Shown piece after piece: positions 1 through 5,423 of a stretch of DNA of 6,774 nt; the first letter of the stretch is position 1; each line of letters begins with the position of its first letter. The stretch covers positions 1 to 6,774 of the forward strand of contig USTA01000046.1 of NCBI GenBank assembly GCA_900557475.1, in the 5' to 3' direction. Origin of the DNA: an uncultured Clostridium sp. (GTDB lineage: Bacteria; Bacillota; Clostridia; TANB77; CAG-508). The notes under the pieces are model-generated. The model had not been told where the DNA came from and searched no databases. It saw only the letters and a program-made list of their open reading frames with translations. The translations under genes and the position numbers were made by a program.

Positions 1-1
1 T

Positions 2-211
2 ATTTTGCCAGCAGCTTCTAGTAGAAATATATCATTAAATATGCGAACATATCATGCATTTTCAATTTTATTTGCATTAATATCAGGACTTTCAGGTTTA
101 ATAATTTCTTATTATACAAATATACCAACAGGACCAATGATAGTTATCATTTCTGGAATAATATATTTTGTAACATTTGGAATAAAAAAACTTTGTGTTA
201 GTAATAAGTAA
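2..211 (+). CDS. C-terminal fragment of a Zn/Mn-type ABC transporter permease (ABC-3 family)
   Basis: This is the 3' end of a gene that begins before the window; the frame is open to the left edge and stops with TAA at 209-211. About 69 residues are visible. They begin ILPAASSRN, which resembles the conserved LLxxPAATAR stretch near the end of ZnuB/AdcB/MntB/TroC-type permeases. Two hydrophobic segments follow, separated by SYYTNIPTGP, close to the SYYLxxPSGP turn common in that family, and a short basic tail ends the protein. The permease would form the membrane channel of a high-affinity zinc or manganese importer, working with an ATPase and a binding lipoprotein, neither of which is in the window. 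The metal cannot be told from this fragment. A TTG at 5 could be mistaken for a start, but the family match continues upstream of it. No terminator is visible before the next promoter at 244. Confidence 0.8.
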   Translation: MLPAASSRNISLNMRTYHAFSILFALISGLSGLIISYYTNIPTGPMIVIISGIIYFVTFGIKKLCVSNK

Positions 212-243
212 AGTAGAAATACCGAAAAATGAATAAATATGAG

Positions 244-272
244 TTGACATCTTTGTAAAATTATGGTATAAT
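244..272 (+). promoter_or_regulatory. Consensus SigA-type promoter of the 129-residue gene
   Basis: TTGACA at 244-249 and TATAAT at 267-272 are separated by exactly 17 bases, which is a perfect match to the vegetative promoter consensus. Transcription should begin near 279-280, inside the palindrome at 278-292. A promoter this strong would normally be expected to need repression or to drive high expression. Confidence 0.85.
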
Positions 273-277
273 ATATA

Positions 278-292
278 TTACACTAAGTGTAA
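278..292 (+). promoter_or_regulatory. Perfect palindrome over the predicted start site (candidate operator)
   Basis: TTACACT and AGTGTAA are perfect inverted repeats around a single central A. The palindrome starts six bases after the -10 box, so a bound dimer would block polymerase at the start site. It does not match the operators I compared it with (CopY/BlaI TACA-N2-TGTA, AdcR TTAAC-N2-GTTAA, the NrdR box). The regulator is unknown. It could also form a small hairpin at the very 5' end of the mRNA. Confidence 0.5.
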
Positions 293-303
293 AAAACAAC
301 TTC

Positions 304-310
304 AAGGAGG
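304..310 (+). promoter_or_regulatory. Ribosome binding site that fixes the start at 320
   Basis: AAGGAGG is a full-strength Shine-Dalgarno sequence. It lies nine bases before ATG 320 but only three before the in-frame TTG at 314, so ATG 320 is the start. Confidence 0.85.
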
Positions 311-319
311 ACATTGAAA

Positions 320-709
320 ATGGAAAAAATTAAAATTTGTCGGGAGCTGCCAATCGTGGGGACATATTATTTTGTAGAGATCGATGAGGGCTTTATGGTT
401 TTAAAAAAGAAATTGGAGGACTTTGGGTCTCCAATAGACTTTTCAGAAATGCCGGTTGCAAATCGGCGTTTGAAACCAGAGACTGTGTTAGAGGCGTGGA
501 CTGGAATGGTCCATTCTCCAGAGATTCTCGTGTGTGAGAGCACATGGAACCAAATTTTAAAAATGTATAAAACATTTTTAGAGGAGGATAACAAAGTAGT
601 CTCAATGGATTCCTCCATTGAGAAGAAGAAAGCACTTGACAGAATCCATGTTTCAAGAAAAACGGCGTGGGAGGAACGGATGCTTGCTACTTACGCGGTG
701 AACTTCTAA
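320..709 (+). CDS. Hypothetical 129-residue protein in a self-contained, higher-GC cassette
   Basis: I do not recognise this protein. It is soluble-looking, with no signal peptide or membrane segment, and mixes charged helices (residues 76-90 and 100-122) with short hydrophobic stretches (11-19, 68-72). It has two cysteines, C7 and C72, and two tryptophans in the middle, W60 and W76. No catalytic motif is apparent. It has its own consensus promoter, a start-site palindrome, an ideal SD and an immediate strong terminator, so it is a single-gene transcription unit. Hand-counted GC of the coding region is about 41%, against about 25% in a stretch of tig. Four of its six arginines use CGN codons, whereas tig, clpP and the two-component genes use almost only AGA. 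This suggests recent acquisition, for example a phage-type moron or an accessory regulator, but the function cannot be inferred. That it is a real, translated gene is fairly secure because of the signals around it. Confidence 0.85.
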   Translation: MEKIKICRELPIVGTYYFVEIDEGFMVLKKKLEDFGSPIDFSEMPVANRRLKPETVLEAWTGMVHSPEILVCESTWNQILKMYKTFLEEDNKVVSMDSSIEKKKALDRIHVSRKTAWEERMLATYAVNF

Positions 710-718
710 ATTGTTTGT

Positions 719-744
719 GGGGGGCGTTTGCCCCTCTATTTTTT
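719..744 (+). terminator. Strong intrinsic terminator of the 129-residue gene
   Basis: Bases 719-725 (GGGGGGC) pair with 730-736 (GCCCCTC), including one G-U pair, around a GTTT loop. The stem is followed by ATTTTTT. It begins nine bases after the stop codon and ends just before the next promoter, which isolates this gene from the one downstream. Confidence 0.88.
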
Positions 745-750
745 ATTCTC

Positions 751-779
751 TTGACAAATAAGAAAATTAACGTTAATAT
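751..779 (+). promoter_or_regulatory. Promoter of the lysine-rich membrane protein gene, with overlapping palindrome
   Basis: A perfect TTGACA (751-756) is followed after 17 bases by TAATAT (774-779), which matches four of six positions of the -10 consensus. A perfect 12-base palindrome, ATTAACGTTAAT at 766-777, covers the end of the spacer and most of the -10 box, where a repressor would compete with polymerase. The predicted start site lies only a few bases before the SD, so the leader is very short. Confidence 0.6.
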
Positions 780-801
780 AAATGTATGAGGAGGAGCTGG
801 T

Positions 802-1683
802 ATGGAAACAGATGAAAAAAACAATAAAAGTAAAGTTGAAAATAAAGAGAAAAAAGTAGTAACAAAAAGCAAAAATGAGAATAAGAAAATGGTTGCAAAA
901 AGTGCAGAAATAAACGAAAAAAAGGAAAGTGTTAAAACAAAAAAGAGACCAGAAACAGTAAAAAAAGAAACTCCAAACACAAAATCTAAAAAAGTAAGTA
1001 AGAAAAAGAAAAATATTGAAAATGACGGAAAAACCTTTAAAAAAGCAAAAATAAAAAAACACAAATTAAGAAAAGTAATTTTATGGATAGTATTGATTTT
1101 AATACTAATTACAACACTATGTATTGTGAGAAAGATGATAATATTTTCTACATTAAGTTCTAGAATTAAAGGATATTTAAATGCCACGAACTATCATGAA
1201 AGAATAATATCTACTACTGATAAGGGAGTTAACGTAGTAGATTATTATGTAAAAGATAATAAAGAAAAGCTTGAATTTTCAAAAGTAGAAGATAATTATA
1301 TTAATAAAATGCATGCATATAAATATGAAGATTCATCAAATATCTATACAGAATATAATGGAGAAAAATCTTTGAGAATAGACTCAGGGCTTTCTTTGGA
1401 AATAAATATGATTGATGAATTTGGAGCATTTAGTTTACCACAATTAATGTTTTATAGTGCAACTGTAACAGTAAGAAGTGTAAAATGCAATGATAAAGAC
1501 TGTTACTATATAAAAGGATATACTAAAAACTCAGATGGAATTTTTATTGAAAAAGCAACTGGGCTAGTATTAAGAAGAGAATATACCAATTTTTCATCAA
1601 ACATAAATTATGAATATAACTTTAACTGCGTTACAGATAATATTTTTGCTGAACCAGATAGAAGTGAATATGCAATAAATTGA
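802..1683 (+). CDS. Single-pass membrane protein with lysine-rich cytoplasmic tail and extracytoplasmic domain (hypothetical)
   Basis: I do not recognise a named family. Residues 1-90 are low-complexity and strongly basic: 32 of 90 are lysine by hand count, with no hydrophobic stretch. Residues 92-109 form one transmembrane helix with positive charge on both sides, most of it in front. The tail should therefore stay inside and residues 110-293 outside. The outer part looks beta-rich, with many alternating aromatic and polar residues and a repeated pattern like YxEYxGEKSLRID and GIFIEKATGLVLRRE. That recalls LolA/RseB-like lipoprotein-carrier folds, but this is only an impression. C229 and C234 are close enough to form a disulfide; C276 is a third external cysteine. 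ATG 802 is chosen because AGGAGG (789-794) precedes it by seven bases. It ends with tandem stops TGA TAA. The basic tail might bind RNA, DNA or acidic phospholipid, which is untested. The gene is monocistronic, with its own promoter and a downstream hairpin. Confidence 0.82.
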   Translation: METDEKNNKSKVENKEKKVVTKSKNENKKMVAKSAEINEKKESVKTKKRPETVKKETPNTKSKKVSKKKKNIENDGKTFKKAKIKKHKLRKVILWIVLILILITTLCIVRKMIIFSTLSSRIKGYLNATNYHERIISTTDKGVNVVDYYVKDNKEKLEFSKVEDNYINKMHAYKYEDSSNIYTEYNGEKSLRIDSGLSLEINMIDEFGAFSLPQLMFYSATVTVRSVKCNDKDCYYIKGYTKNSDGIFIEKATGLVLRREYTNFSSNINYEYNFNCVTDNIFAEPDRSEYAIN

Positions 1684-1784
1684 TAAATAAATTAAAAAAA
1701 GTAGCTACAAAATGAAGATAGCCCCAATTATTGGATAAAAAGTTTAATAATGAAGGCTTAGCATATAAAGTAGTTACTTTTTTG
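1684..1784 (+). terminator. Structured 3' element with long outer stem, copy 1 (probable terminator)
   Basis: The element begins directly after the TGA of the membrane protein gene. Bases 1695-1708 pair with 1770-1783 in a 14-bp stem with one G-U pair. The right arm ends in TTTTTT, so the outer stem can terminate transcription; the left arm's run of A would serve the same purpose in reverse. The 61-base interior holds TGAAGAT (1713-1719), a possible AGCC/GGCT stem (1720-1723 with 1755-1758) and a small CCAA/TTGG hairpin (1724-1734). An ordinary terminator has a short loop, so this large structured interior is unusual. The same plan, including the leading TAAATAAATTAA, recurs after clpX at 5331-5402. 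Confidence 0.55.
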
Positions 1785-1891
1785 TTATAGGAAAATCAAA
1801 GTGCACATTTAGTTTTAAATAAATGAAGGCTATATAGAGCAGAATAAAAGTAAATTTTACCTTAAGAAACAAAGAAAATTCTTTAAAAGTA
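1785..1891. other. Non-coding spacer upstream of the tig promoter
   Basis: No gene is visible here. Only microscopic reading frames occur, none with a ribosome binding site. There is a second copy of ATGAAGGCT (1823-1831; first copy 1750-1758) and a perfect 6-base inverted repeat, AAAGAA-AA-TTCTTT at 1871-1884, a few bases before the tig -35 box. The inverted repeat is A/T-rich and could be chance. Confidence 0.4.
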
Positions 1892-1919
1892 TTGATTTAT
1901 GTAAAATATGTGATATAAT
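1892..1919 (+). promoter_or_regulatory. Promoter of tig, extended -10 type
   Basis: TATAAT at 1914-1919 is preceded by TG one base upstream (1911-1912), making an extended -10 box. A weaker -35, TTGATT at 1892-1897, lies 16 bases away. This gives trigger factor its own vegetative promoter with a leader of about 30 bases. No heat-shock operator (CIRCE or paired CtsR heptads) is seen near it. Confidence 0.72.
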
Positions 1920-1954
1920 AATAAAGCATTTTAAGAGAAAAGGAAGGATTAACC

Positions 1955-3244
1955 ATGAGTTTAAAACAAGAAAAAACAGAGAATAAAAATGAAATAAAAT
2001 TAACATTTACAGTAGAATCTAAAAAGTTTGAAGATGCTATAATTAAAGTATATAATGAAAATGCAAAATACTTTAATATTCCAGGTTTTAGAAAGGGAAA
2101 AGCACCTTTTAAAATTGTTGAAAGATATTATGGTGCAGAAATGTTCTATGAAGATGCATTTAATGAATTAGTACCAGAAATATATGATGAAGAAATTAAA
2201 GCAAATGATATAGATGCTGTTGGAAAACCACATATAGATATAGTTCAAATGGAAAAAGGAAAAGATTTAATATTTACAGCAATAGTTGCTACAAAGCCAG
2301 AAGTAAAATTGGGAAAATATAAAGAAATTCCATTAAAGAAAATAGAATATAAAGTAACAGATGAAGATGTTAACCATGAATTAGAGCATATGGCTGAACA
2401 TAATTCAAGAGTTGTTACTGTTGAAAATAGACCTGCAAAAGAACAAGATATAGTTACAATAGATTTTGAAGGATTTGTAAATGGAGTTCCTTTTGAGGGT
2501 GGAAAAGCTGAAAATCATGAACTTACAATAGGAAGTCATACATTTATTCCTGGATTTGAAGAACAATTAGTTGGAATAAATTTAGGAGAAGAAAAAGACA
2601 TAAATGTAAAATTCCCAGAAGACTACTTCTCAAAAGAATTAGCAGGAAAAGATGCAGTATTCCATATTAAATTAAATGGAATAAAAGAAAAAGAACTTCC
2701 AAAATTAGATGACGAATTTGCAAAAGATGTTAGTGAATTTGACACTCTAGAGGAATTAAAGAAAGACATTAGAGAAAAACAAGAAAAAGTAAATGCTGAA
2801 AGAGCAAAACATGAAACAGAAGACGCAGCAGTAGAAGCAGTTTGCGAAAATACAAAAATCGATATTCCAGCAGGAATGATTGAACTTGAAACAGATAATA
2901 TGATAGAAAATATATCACAAAGACTTAGCTATCAAGGACTAAAATTAGACCAATATTTAAAAATGATGGGTAAAACAGAAGAAAGCCTAAGAGAAGATTA
3001 TAAAGAACAAGCAGAAAAAAATGTTAAATCTAGATTAGTGCTTGATCAAATAATTGTAGAAGAAAAAATTGAAGCGGATGAAAAATATATAAAAGAAAAA
3101 TTAGAAGAAATGGCAAAACAATATAACAGAAAAGTAGAAGAATTAGAAAAGAATGAGGAATTAAAATCATACTTAGCAGAATCTTCAAAAACAGAAAAAG
3201 CAGTAGAACTAATTGTAAAAAATGCAAAAATATCTAAAAAATAA
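1955..3244 (+). CDS. tig: Trigger factor, ribosome-associated chaperone and prolyl isomerase
   Basis: Trigger factor docks beside the ribosome exit tunnel, shields nascent chains and catalyses prolyl cis-trans isomerisation. At 429 residues this is full length. The N-terminal ribosome-binding domain carries the signature GFRKGKAP at residues 44-51, the loop that contacts ribosomal protein L23. An FKBP-type isomerase domain spans about 150-245, with the typical VTIDFEGFVNG and FIPGFEEQLVG stretches. The rest, about 250-429, is the helical chaperone domain, rich in Glu and Lys. ATG 1955 follows AGGAAGGA (1941-1948) at six bases. The gene has its own promoter and a terminator before clpP, so it is adjacent to clpPX but probably mostly transcribed apart. 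Order tig-clpP-clpX is conserved in many bacteria. Identification is secure. Confidence 0.98.
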   Translation: MSLKQEKTENKNEIKLTFTVESKKFEDAIIKVYNENAKYFNIPGFRKGKAPFKIVERYYGAEMFYEDAFNELVPEIYDEEIKANDIDAVGKPHIDIVQMEKGKDLIFTAIVATKPEVKLGKYKEIPLKKIEYKVTDEDVNHELEHMAEHNSRVVTVENRPAKEQDIVTIDFEGFVNGVPFEGGKAENHELTIGSHTFIPGFEEQLVGINLGEEKDINVKFPEDYFSKELAGKDAVFHIKLNGIKEKELPKLDDEFAKDVSEFDTLEELKKDIREKQEKVNAERAKHETEDAAVEAVCENTKIDIPAGMIELETDNMIENISQRLSYQGLKLDQYLKMMGKTEESLREDYKEQAEKNVKSRLVLDQIIVEEKIEADEKYIKEKLEEMAKQYNRKVEELEKNEELKSYLAESSKTEKAVELIVKNAKISKK

Positions 3245-3267
3245 TTGTAGCAATAAATGTAATAAAT

Positions 3268-3303
3268 AAGGGGGCATATGAAGATTTTGCCCCCTTTAAT
3301 TTC
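3268..3303 (+). terminator. Intrinsic terminator after tig
   Basis: AAGGGGGCA (3268-3276) pairs perfectly with TGCCCCCTT (3288-3296) around an 11-base loop, tatgaagattt. The T-tract that follows is broken (TTTAATTT), so termination may be partial. The loop contains TGAAGAT, the heptamer also found inside the elements at 1684-1784 and 5331-5402. Confidence 0.8.
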
Positions 3304-3307
3304 TAAT

Positions 3308-3337
3308 TATCAACTTTTTTTGAATAAAAGGTTGATA
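3308..3337 (+). repeat. Inverted repeat overlapping the clpP -35 box
   Basis: Bases 3308-3319 and 3326-3337 are inverted repeats of 12 bp (one G-T mismatch, a wobble pair as RNA) with a six-base loop. The core is ATCAAC and GTTGAT. No T-run follows on the + strand, so it is a poor terminator. Its right arm contains the TTGATA used as the clpP -35, which makes an operator role possible. It is not a CtsR site. Confidence 0.5.
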
Positions 3338-3360
3338 TATCTAAAAAAAATATATATAAT
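3332..3360 (+). promoter_or_regulatory. Promoter of the clpP-clpX operon
   Basis: TTGATA (3332-3337) and a perfect TATAAT (3355-3360) are 17 bases apart. The leader would be about 28 bases. In many Firmicutes clpP is controlled by CtsR through direct repeats of GGTCAAA; no such pair is present here, so stress control, if any, must use another site, possibly the inverted repeat at 3308-3337. Confidence 0.75.
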
Positions 3361-3394
3361 ATGTAAGTATTAATATGAAAGGATTGAGTATAAT

Positions 3395-4009
3395 ATGAAA
3401 GAATTTAAAGACAGTTTAGTACCATATGTAATTGAACAATCAGCAAGAGGAGAAAGATCTTATGATATTTTCTCAAGATTATTAAAAGATAGAATAATAT
3501 TTTTAAGCGAGGATGTTAATTCTGCCTCTGCAAGTTTAGTAATAGCACAAATGCTATTTTTAGAGTCAGAGGATCCAGATAAGGAAATATCTTTATATAT
3601 AAATTCACCAGGAGGCTCTGTTACAGATGGACTAGGAATTGTAGATACAATAAATTATATAAAATGTCCAGTAACAACAATTTGTATAGGAATGGCAGCA
3701 AGTATGGGTGCAGTTTTACTTGCTTCTGGAGAAAAGGGAAAGAGATTTGCAACACCTAATTCAGAAATTCTAATTCACCAACCATTAATTGGAGGTCAAG
3801 GTGGAGGTATTTCTGGTCAAGCAACAGAAATAAAAATTCATGCAGATCAAATGATAAAAACAAGAGAAAAATTAAATAAAATTTTAAGTGAAAGAACAGG
3901 TCAACCACTTGATGTTATAGAAAGAGATACAGAAAGAGATCACTATATGACAGCAGAAGAAGCTTTAAAATATGGACTAATAGATGGAATTATGGACAAA
4001 AGAAAATAA
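3395..4009 (+). CDS. clpP: ClpP, proteolytic subunit of the ATP-dependent Clp protease
   Basis: ClpP forms the barrel-shaped serine protease core that degrades proteins unfolded by ClpX. The catalytic triad is visible: Ser103 in GMAASMGA, His128 in LIHQPL and Asp182 in DTERDHYM. The oxyanion-loop motif SPGGSV is at 71-76, and the N-terminal [17 protein letters not shown] stretch matches the family. At 204 residues it is slightly long. Compared from memory with E. coli and Bacillus ClpP, where HQPLGG(Y/A)QGQAT follows the histidine, this protein has [17 protein letters not shown], a net gain of five mostly glycine residues in the handle region. The gap from His to Asp is 54 instead of 49 residues, in agreement. 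ATG 3395 follows AAAGGA (3378-3383) at 11 bases, a rather long spacing. clpX starts 21 bases after the stop, so the two are cotranscribed. Confidence 0.98.
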   Translation: MKEFKDSLVPYVIEQSARGERSYDIFSRLLKDRIIFLSEDVNSASASLVIAQMLFLESEDPDKEISLYINSPGGSVTDGLGIVDTINYIKCPVTTICIGMAASMGAVLLASGEKGKRFATPNSEILIHQPLIGGQGGGISGQATEIKIHADQMIKTREKLNKILSERTGQPLDVIERDTERDHYMTAEEALKYGLIDGIMDKRK

Positions 4010-4030
4010 TTAGTGAAAGGGAGATTATAG

Positions 4031-5329
4031 ATGTCAAAGAAGACTCAAAGCGTAAGATGCTCATTTTGTGGAAAAACAGAAGAAAGTGTACGCAAAATGA
4101 TTATAGGGCCAGGTGCATATATTTGTAATGAATGTATACAAGTATGTAATGAAATTATAGAAGAAGGTAATTTTATAGAGGAAGAAAGATATACTTTAAA
4201 TGAAGATGAAAAACTTCCAACACCAGAAGAAATAAGAAAAGTATTGGATGAATATGTAATAGGGCAAGAAGAAGCCAAAAAAACATTGTCTGTTGCAGTA
4301 TACAATCATTATAAACGTATTAATAATGAAGAGCAAGAAGCAGATGATGTTGAAATTCAAAAAAGTAATGTACTTTTACTTGGACCAACAGGCTGTGGAA
4401 AAACTTTTTTAGCTCAAACACTTGCTAAAATTCTAAAAGTTCCATTTGCAATTGCAGATGCTACAACTTTAACAGAAGCGGGATATGTAGGAGAAGATGT
4501 AGAAAATATTCTTCTAAAACTTATCCAAGCAGCAGACTATGATGTATCAAAAGCAGAAAAAGGAATTATATATATAGATGAAATAGACAAAATTTCGAGA
4601 AAGTCTGAAAATCCATCAATAACAAGAGACGTTAGTGGAGAAGGTGTTCAACAAGCCTTATTAAAGATTGTCGAAGGAACAGTAGCATCAGTTCCACCAC
4701 AAGGAGGAAGAAAGCATCCACATCAAGAATTTATACAAATAAATACAGCAAATATTCTATTTATTTGCGGAGGTGCTTTTGAAGGACTCGATAAAATTAT
4801 AGGAGAACGTATTGGTCAAAAGGCAATAGGATTTGGAACTGAAATACAAAGTGCAAAAGAAATTGATAAATACAAAATTTATGGTCAAATGCTACCACAA
4901 GATTTATTAAAGTTTGGTTTAATACCAGAATTTGTAGGAAGACTTCCAATAATTGCAACACTAAAAGAGCTTGATAGAGATGCTCTAATAGAAATAATGT
5001 CGAAGCCAAAAAATGCATTAATAAAGCAATATAAGAAATTAATGGCCTTAGATGATGTAGAATTAGAGTTTAGTAATGACGCCTTAAATGCAATTGTAGA
5101 TAAAGCAATGGAAAGAAAAACAGGTGCAAGAGGACTACGTTCTATAATGGAAGAAACTATGAGAGATGTTATGTATGAAATTCCATCAAACCCACAAATT
5201 GTAAAATGTACAATTACTAAAGAAACGGTTGATGGGACAGGAAAGCCAGAACTTATTATAGACGAAAACAAGAAAGAAAAAAGCAAAAAAACAAAAAGAC
5301 ATAAAACAGAAGAAAAGGAAACAGCATAA
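4031..5329 (+). CDS. clpX: ClpX, AAA+ unfoldase of the ClpXP protease
   Basis: ClpX recognises tagged or damaged proteins, unfolds them with ATP and feeds them into ClpP. The protein is 432 residues, normal length. An N-terminal zinc-binding domain has C10-x2-C13 and C32-x2-C35. The AAA+ module shows Walker A GPTGCGKT (118-125), the pore loop GYVGED (151-156), Walker B IIYIDEID (179-186), the RKH loop GRKHPHQ (226-232), the ClpP-docking IGFG loop (266-269), the arginine finger in GRLP (R304) and sensor 2 GARGLR (365-370). The fifth Walker A residue is Cys where E. coli has Ser; this is tolerated. The C-terminus, about 413-432, is a lysine-rich, probably disordered tail. ATG 4031 has AAAGGGAG (4016-4023) seven bases upstream. 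All parts needed for partnership with the adjacent ClpP are intact. Confidence 0.98.
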   Translation: MSKKTQSVRCSFCGKTEESVRKMIIGPGAYICNECIQVCNEIIEEGNFIEEERYTLNEDEKLPTPEEIRKVLDEYVIGQEEAKKTLSVAVYNHYKRINNEEQEADDVEIQKSNVLLLGPTGCGKTFLAQTLAKILKVPFAIADATTLTEAGYVGEDVENILLKLIQAADYDVSKAEKGIIYIDEIDKISRKSENPSITRDVSGEGVQQALLKIVEGTVASVPPQGGRKHPHQEFIQINTANILFICGGAFEGLDKIIGERIGQKAIGFGTEIQSAKEIDKYKIYGQMLPQDLLKFGLIPEFVGRLPIIATLKELDRDALIEIMSKPKNALIKQYKKLMALDDVELEFSNDALNAIVDKAMERKTGARGLRSIMEETMRDVMYEIPSNPQIVKCTITKETVDGTGKPELIIDENKKEKSKKTKRHKTEEKETA

Positions 5330-5330
5330 T

Positions 5331-5402
5331 TAAATAAATTAAGCAAAAGCTAAGTTAAACTGAAGATGGAAAAAGCCATAGCTTCATAATACTTAGCTTT
5401 TG
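5331..5402 (+). promoter_or_regulatory. Structured intergenic element, copy 2, between clpX and the response regulator
   Basis: The element starts with TAAATAAATTAA one base after the clpX stop. A perfect 12-bp outer stem joins 5344-5355 (CAAAAGCTAAGT) and 5391-5402. Inside it, TGAAG (5361-5365) pairs with CTTCA (5382-5386) and ATGG (5366-5369) with CCAT (5376-5379), leaving an AG bulge and an AAAAAG loop. The right arm ends in only four T, then G, so termination would be weak. No clear promoter lies between clpX and the regulator, so this may act as an attenuator, partial terminator or mRNA-processing site that sets how much clpPX transcription reaches the two-component genes. It resembles the element at 1684-1784. 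Confidence 0.5.
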
Positions 5403-5410
5403 AAACATTT

Positions 5411-5414
5411 GAGG
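5411..5414 (+). promoter_or_regulatory. Ribosome binding site placing the response regulator start at 5424
   Basis: GAGG lies nine bases before ATG 5424. The reading frame extends back to a TTG at 5400, but that codon has no SD and sits in the outer stem of the upstream element. Starting at 5424 gives MNTILLVEDN, the normal beginning of a receiver domain. Confidence 0.7.
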
Positions 5415-5423
5415 TATAAATAT

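Noticed and set aside
5..211. A complete 68-residue membrane protein starting at TTG 5
   Set aside because: The frame is open to the window edge and the sequence across the TTG matches the end of ABC-3 permeases, so this is a fragment and not a small gene.
687..1187. Long reverse-strand reading frame opposite the start of the membrane protein gene
   Set aside because: It is the Phe/Leu-rich antisense shadow of the lysine-rich coding region. It has no ribosome binding site or promoter and overlaps a well-supported forward gene.
1712..1738. Eight-codon reading frame MKIAPIIG inside the 1684-1784 element
   Set aside because: There is no Shine-Dalgarno before it and the ATG lies within the interior of a predicted hairpin; a leader peptide cannot be supported.
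1695..1783. Insertion-sequence or MITE ends formed by the 14-bp inverted repeat
   Set aside because: No flanking target-site duplication is visible, the interior is only 61 bases, and the T-run after the right arm fits an RNA terminator better.
4814..4892. GGTCAAA-like heptamers as CtsR sites
   Set aside because: They fall inside the clpX coding sequence as Gly-Gln codons, not in a promoter, and are not the close tandem pair that CtsR needs.
5344..5402. T-box, preQ1, fluoride or other known riboswitch ahead of the response regulator
   Set aside because: The stem-loop fits none of the consensus cores I can recall and the downstream gene is not a typical target; it is left as an unassigned structured element.
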